64,000 nucleotides of DNA. It comes from JBGQOJ01 sp052119585 (GTDB lineage: Bacteria; Pseudomonadota; Alphaproteobacteria; Rhodobacterales; Rhodobacteraceae). The position numbers and the translations under genes were made by a program. The notes under the pieces were generated by a model that did not search any database, was not told the origin of the DNA, and worked only from the letters and a program-made list of their open reading frames with translations. Location of the stretch: assembly GCF_052119585.1 (NCBI RefSeq), contig NZ_JBGQOJ010000008.1:62001-126000 (forward strand), written 5' to 3'. Shown here one piece after another: positions 60,860 through 64,000 of the stretch (its first letter is position 1; the number at the start of each line of letters is the position of its first letter).

Positions 60860-60945
60860 ACAATTGGGCTTTCTAACTTGCTATCGGGCCTTTGCCCCAG
60901 CCAAGCGTAAAAGCCGCTCGGATGAACGGCCAGCATCCGGCACAT
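60860..60945 (-). pseudogene. IS3-family orfB N-terminal fragment
   Basis: MCRMLAVHPSGFYAWLGQRP is the characteristic start of the IS3-group second frame (M-C-R-x-L-x-V-x-x-S-G-F-Y-A-W). Similarity ends after about 25 residues, where the IS21 piece adjoins. Confidence 0.6.
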
Positions 60946-60983
60946 GGCTCTGACCGCACCTTGAGGAAGTCTACGGCCTGAAA

Positions 60984-61400
60984 GTGTCAGCCGATCTTAT
61001 CAGCCGTGTCATTGATGCCGTTCTGGAGGAGGGGTCGGACTGGCAGAACCGCGCCCTGGAACCGGTGTATCCGATCATTTTTCTTGACGCTCTCCGGGCC
61101 AAAATTCGCGACACGGAAAGCCGTCAGGTCAAAAACAAGGCCGCATGCGTGAATTTGGGCGTCACTCTGGAAGATGAACAGGAAGTTCTGGATCTGTGGA
61201 TCGCAAACAACGTGGGCGCAAAATGCTCGCTCAGTGTCATGAATAATCCGCGCAACCGGGTGTGGAGGACATTCTGATCGCGGTCGTAGATGGGTTAAAA
61301 GGCTTCCCTAAGGTCATTGACGCGGCCTTCCTTGAGTCTACAAGCCCAGGCGTGCATCGTGCATCTCGTCACCACGCAGCGCCTTAGGCGCTACCCAATC
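60984..61400 (+). pseudogene. IS256-family transposase fragment, frameshifted
   Basis: The frame from 60984 (MSADLISRVIDAVLEEGSDW, LEPVYPIIFLDALRAKIRD, LGVTLEDEQEVLDLWIANNVGAK, LSVMNNPRNR) matches the mutator/IS256 catalytic region. After 61250 the match continues in another frame (GVEDILIAVVDGLKGFPKVIDAAF) and then fades. Both ends are missing. Confidence 0.75.
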
Positions 61401-61568
61401 GTCGGGCATCTGATCTCCCGGATCAGATGCTGACCCTCCTCATACCTTAAACTTGTCCGAAAAACTGCGTCTCTTGGTCATTTCTGTATCCTGTCGTCAA
61501 GGTTGGATACATCTTAGTACGCTGTCCAGTCTTGCCGGACCACTTCAAAATACCAACCTCGTTTGACC

Positions 61569-62471
61569 TCATTCAAGTTCTGACAGTTCTTCGTGAAGTC
61601 TTTCGATTGCCAAAAGGTACTGCCTTCCATCATTTCCCAGACTGTTCACTGTCGCCAAGGACAGCGCTCTAATGACGGCCATTGCTCCAAGATATGAGTC
61701 CACAAGCTGAGGGGTTTCCACCGTGCAACTGATATTCCACGTGGCATGGGCCGGAGTTTCTCGGATACCGCTATCTGCAATCAGAACAATAGCGCTACCA
61801 GTCGCAGCCGTAGCTTTGACAAACTCGGTGAAGAACGCGGGTCGCCTTCGCAGTCCGATGATTATGACAATGTCGTCTTTGCCGAGGCCGGCGATGCCCT
61901 CTGCCAGGGTTTGACCCGGGTGGTTCATCAATTCAACATTACTGCGAAACTGGCCAAGCGTCGCCGTAGCATAGTCTGCTAAAAAACGGCTGTTTCGAAA
62001 ACCCGCCAAGCGCACTTTCTTCGCTGTCGCAATCCGGTCTGCAATCTCCCTGAGCGTAAGCGGGTTCAGCGCAGCCAATGATGTATCCACCAGTGTGGAT
62101 TCTTGCCTTGCGTGATCCGGCAGTGATATTTGTGCCCCCGCTCCGGTCACCGGATTGCCGACGAGATAAAGTGGCGAGCCTTTCTCGCGGAGTTTGCGCG
62201 ATGCAAGGCGCGCTTCCTCGTAGCTTGCGTAGCCTAGTCGCCGGAACAGGCGCGAGACAGTGGCATTTGACACTCCGGTTCGTTCGGCCAGTTCCGAGGC
62301 GGTCCATATCGCAAGGTCTCCGGGGCTTCGCAATACGGCATCGGCCACCTTGCGTTCTCCGTCGGGCAAGGTTCCAAACGCTCGGTGAATGCGCTGGATC
62401 AGCGATTCCGGTGAAATATCTGCTTCTTTTTCAGGCACTTTTAGCTTCCCGCTTTGAAAAATCATTTTCAT
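61569..62471 (-). CDS. RpiR-family regulator
   Basis: 300 residues: an N-terminal RpiR HTH (LPDGERKVADAVLRSPGDLAIWTASELAERTGVSNATVSRLFRRLGYASYEEARL) and a C-terminal SIS sugar-phosphate-binding fold (KVRLAGFRNSRFLADYAT, DDIVIIIGLRRRPAFFTEFVKATAATGSAIVLIADS). It is divergent from a TRAP system and probably controls it in response to a phosphorylated or acidic sugar-like ligand. A palindrome overlaps its proposed start codon. Confidence 0.9.
   Translation of the reverse strand: MKMIFQSGKLKVPEKEADISPESLIQRIHRAFGTLPDGERKVADAVLRSPGDLAIWTASELAERTGVSNATVSRLFRRLGYASYEEARLASRKLREKGSPLYLVGNPVTGAGAQISLPDHARQESTLVDTSLAALNPLTLREIADRIATAKKVRLAGFRNSRFLADYATATLGQFRSNVELMNHPGQTLAEGIAGLGKDDIVIIIGLRRRPAFFTEFVKATAATGSAIVLIADSGIRETPAHATWNISCTVETPQLVDSYLGAMAVIRALSLATVNSLGNDGRQYLLAIERLHEELSELE
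62455..62470. promoter_or_regulatory. RpiR operator, copy 1
   Basis: TGAAAA-ATCA-TTTTCA, a perfect 6-4-6 inverted repeat covering the first codons of the RpiR gene. Confidence 0.6.
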
Positions 62472-62484
62472 GCTTGCTATGATA

Positions 62485-62502
62485 ATGAAAACATCTTTTC
62501 AT
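62485..62502. promoter_or_regulatory. RpiR operator, copy 2
   Basis: ATGAAAA-CATC-TTTTCAT, a perfect 7-4-7 inverted repeat with the same TGAAAA-N4-TTTTCA core, centred 31 bases (about three helical turns) from copy 1. Confidence 0.65.
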
Positions 62503-62545
62503 CACCACATGACAACAATCAATCCCTAACGGAGAATCAGCGCAA

Positions 62546-63079
62546 ATGCGATCTATTGCGAAGTCCTCAAAGATATGGAGTCTGCGGGTCAATTGGCTGG
62601 TCGAGCGCGTCTGCGTTTTTCTTCTTGTCGTGCTGGTTCTTGATGTCTGGCTCGGCGTTCTGGCTCGGTATGTCATCCCCCTTCCGATGACCTTTACCGA
62701 GGAGCTGGCGCGCTATCTGATGATCTGGATGGCGTTGTTGGCCGTTTCCAGCGGGATTGCGCACCGCGAACATATCGGGGTCGAGTTTGTGTTTTCCCGC
62801 CTGCCTGACAGGGTGCGCCGGTTCCTGGCGGTCAGTTTTGATATTGTCGCCTTCATCTTCTTCTTCGCGCTGTTCTGGTACGGGATCGGCTTTGCCGAGC
62901 GGGGCTTTTCGCGCATGACCATGATCTACGCGATGCCGAAAGGCTATCCGTTTGCAGGGGTTCCGCTGGCGGCATTCATGGCCTGCGTCCAACTTCTTCT
63001 CATCGGTGTACATGACTATTTTTCCGATCATGCGCCAGAAACCACAGGGGCCGCGATTGCCGGCCAGAAGGAAGAATGA
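62546..63079 (+). CDS. dctQ: TRAP transporter small permease DctQ, second system
   Basis: 177 residues with four membrane helices (VCVFLLVVLVLDVWLGVLARYVIPLPMTFTEELARYLMIWMALLAVSSGIAHREHIGVEF is the family-defining first pair). It follows the RpiR operators by 43 bases and is coupled to dctM by an ATGA-type overlap. The solute-binding protein gene is not between it and the regulator; it may lie beyond the right edge. Confidence 0.92.
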   Translation: MRSIAKSSKIWSLRVNWLVERVCVFLLVVLVLDVWLGVLARYVIPLPMTFTEELARYLMIWMALLAVSSGIAHREHIGVEFVFSRLPDRVRRFLAVSFDIVAFIFFFALFWYGIGFAERGFSRMTMIYAMPKGYPFAGVPLAAFMACVQLLLIGVHDYFSDHAPETTGAAIAGQKEE

Positions 63080-64000
63080 TGGGTATGTTTCTGGTTCCCC
63101 TCGCGTTTTTCGGATTTTTGATCTTCGGGATGCCAGTGGGGTTTGCTATAGGTGTTGCCGGTATGATCGGTATCCTGGACATGGGGCCACGGTTCATGAC
63201 CATGGCACCGGACCGGATTTTCGCGGGTCTTGACCTGTTCCCGTTCCTTGCGATGCCGTTTTTCATTCTGGCAGGCGAGATCATGAACCGCTCCGGGATC
63301 ACGCTTGGTCTGGTCAAGCTGGCGGATTCACTCGTCGGATGGCTGCGGGGCGGGATGGCCCATTCGAATATGGTCGCCTCTGTCCTGTTCGCCGGCATCA
63401 CCGGCTCTGCCACGGCGGATGCCGCGGCCTTCGGAAACACCTTGGTGCCCGCGATGGAAAAGGCCGGGTATTCACGGGCCTATGCCTGCGCTGTCACTGC
63501 CGCAGGCTCGATCATCGGGCCAACCATCCCGCCATCGACCCTGATGATTATCTATGGGTCGATCATGGGGGTGTCGATCGCGGGCCTCTTTGCCGCGGGC
63601 ATTCTGCCGGGACTTCTGATTTGTCTGATTTGCATGGCGGTCATCGCCCTGACCGCCCGTCGCAAGGGGCTGCCAAAAGGCGAGGGCCGCCCAAGCATTC
63701 GCAGCGTCTATCTGGCCCTTCGCGAAGGTATTCTTGCTGCACTGCTGCCGGTCTTCATCCTTGGCTCGATCATCGGTGGGTTCGCGACACCGACCGAGGC
63801 GGCTGCGATCGCGGTTGCTTACGCGCTGTTCGTCGGCGGGGTGATCTATCGTGCACTGTCATGGCAGGACCTTTACGAGATCGCGGTGCGAACCACGCGA
63901 ATAACGGGCATAATTTTTCTTATCATCGCGGCCGCGTCCATTCTTGGGTGGTGGATGACCTTCAACAGGGTTCCGCAGATGATTGCAGAGGGATTACTTT
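63076..64000 (+). CDS. dctM: TRAP transporter large permease DctM, second system (partial)
   Basis: 308 codons are visible from ATG 63076 (or 63079) and the frame is open at the right edge. It shows the DctM features LAGEIMNRSGIT, SVLFAGITGSATADAAAFG, and AAGSIIGPTIPPSTLMIIYGSIMGVSIAGLFAAG. Expected full length is about 425 residues, so roughly a quarter is missing. Confidence 0.93.
   Translation, partial: MMGMFLVPLAFFGFLIFGMPVGFAIGVAGMIGILDMGPRFMTMAPDRIFAGLDLFPFLAMPFFILAGEIMNRSGITLGLVKLADSLVGWLRGGMAHSNMVASVLFAGITGSATADAAAFGNTLVPAMEKAGYSRAYACAVTAAGSIIGPTIPPSTLMIIYGSIMGVSIAGLFAAGILPGLLICLICMAVIALTARRKGLPKGEGRPSIRSVYLALREGILAALLPVFILGSIIGGFATPTEAAAIAVAYALFVGGVIYRALSWQDLYEIAVRTTRITGIIFLIIAAASILGWWMTFNRVPQMIAEGLL

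Noticed and set aside
1..64000. tRNA or rRNA genes
   Set aside because: No cloverleaf or conserved rRNA segments were noticed on reading either strand, though no covariance search could be run.

Overview
The window looks like part of an extrachromosomal replicon (plasmid or chromid) of a marine Rhodobacterales (Roseobacter-group) alphaproteobacterium. The GC content is high, roughly 60% by eye. At 4.4-8.8 kb lies a complete replication and partition module: a Rep_3-type initiator, an origin with five 22-bp-phased iterons plus an inverted iteron pair, parA, parB and two parS-like palindromes. TRAP transporters, an OxyR/KatG pair, a bacterial voltage-gated sodium channel and CoxLMS-type hydroxylase genes fit this group.

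Layout. 0-3.7 kb: a stress cluster on the minus strand (DUF305-like membrane protein, dodecin remnant, SpoIIAA-like/membrane fusion, bacterioferritin-like protein, coiled-coil protein) opposite a Crp/Fnr-family regulator. 3.7-8.8 kb: DUF3775 gene and replicon core. 8.9-12.2 kb: oxyR-katG. 12.3-17.7 kb: outer-membrane barrel remnant, DUF900 lipoprotein hydrolase, CHASE histidine kinase and Nav channel. 18-21 kb: DevBCA-type ABC exporter. 21-32.5 kb: DNA ligase plus family X polymerase, SLC13/RCK transporter, disulfide oxidoreductase, HPF-cold-shock fusion, YbhB-like protein and P2-type ATPase. 32.4-40 kb: TRAP transporter plus molybdenum hydroxylase under a TetR regulator.

From about 40 kb the window becomes an accessory mosaic: broken polysaccharide and IS genes, an arsR/arsP/MFS cluster, an L,D-transpeptidase, a CueO-like fragment, hipBA with four phased operators, a DmeR/CsoR-type repressor with an MFS exporter and a decayed hupE-like gene, a glutamylpolyamine GS/oxidase pair, a protease/hydrolase chimera, a NemR-like electrophile-response operon (DJ-1, CurA-like reductase, YqhD-like dehydrogenase), an IS21/IS3/IS256 graveyard, and an RpiR regulator with a second TRAP system that runs off the right edge.

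The most interesting signal is a 14-bp Crp/Fnr-type operator (TTRA-N6-TYAA) recurring in intergenic DNA at 2.7, 21.1, 24.9 and 29.5 kb, with a weaker copy at 28.9 kb. It precedes the Crp/Fnr gene and stress cluster, ligA-polX, the SLC13/RCK transporter, ybhB-hpf-disulfide oxidoreductase, and the P-type ATPase. I infer a plasmid-borne survival or dormancy regulon combining ribosome hibernation, iron storage, ion pumping and DNA gap repair/ligation. This is inference from motif placement and gene families; no expression or homology search was possible.
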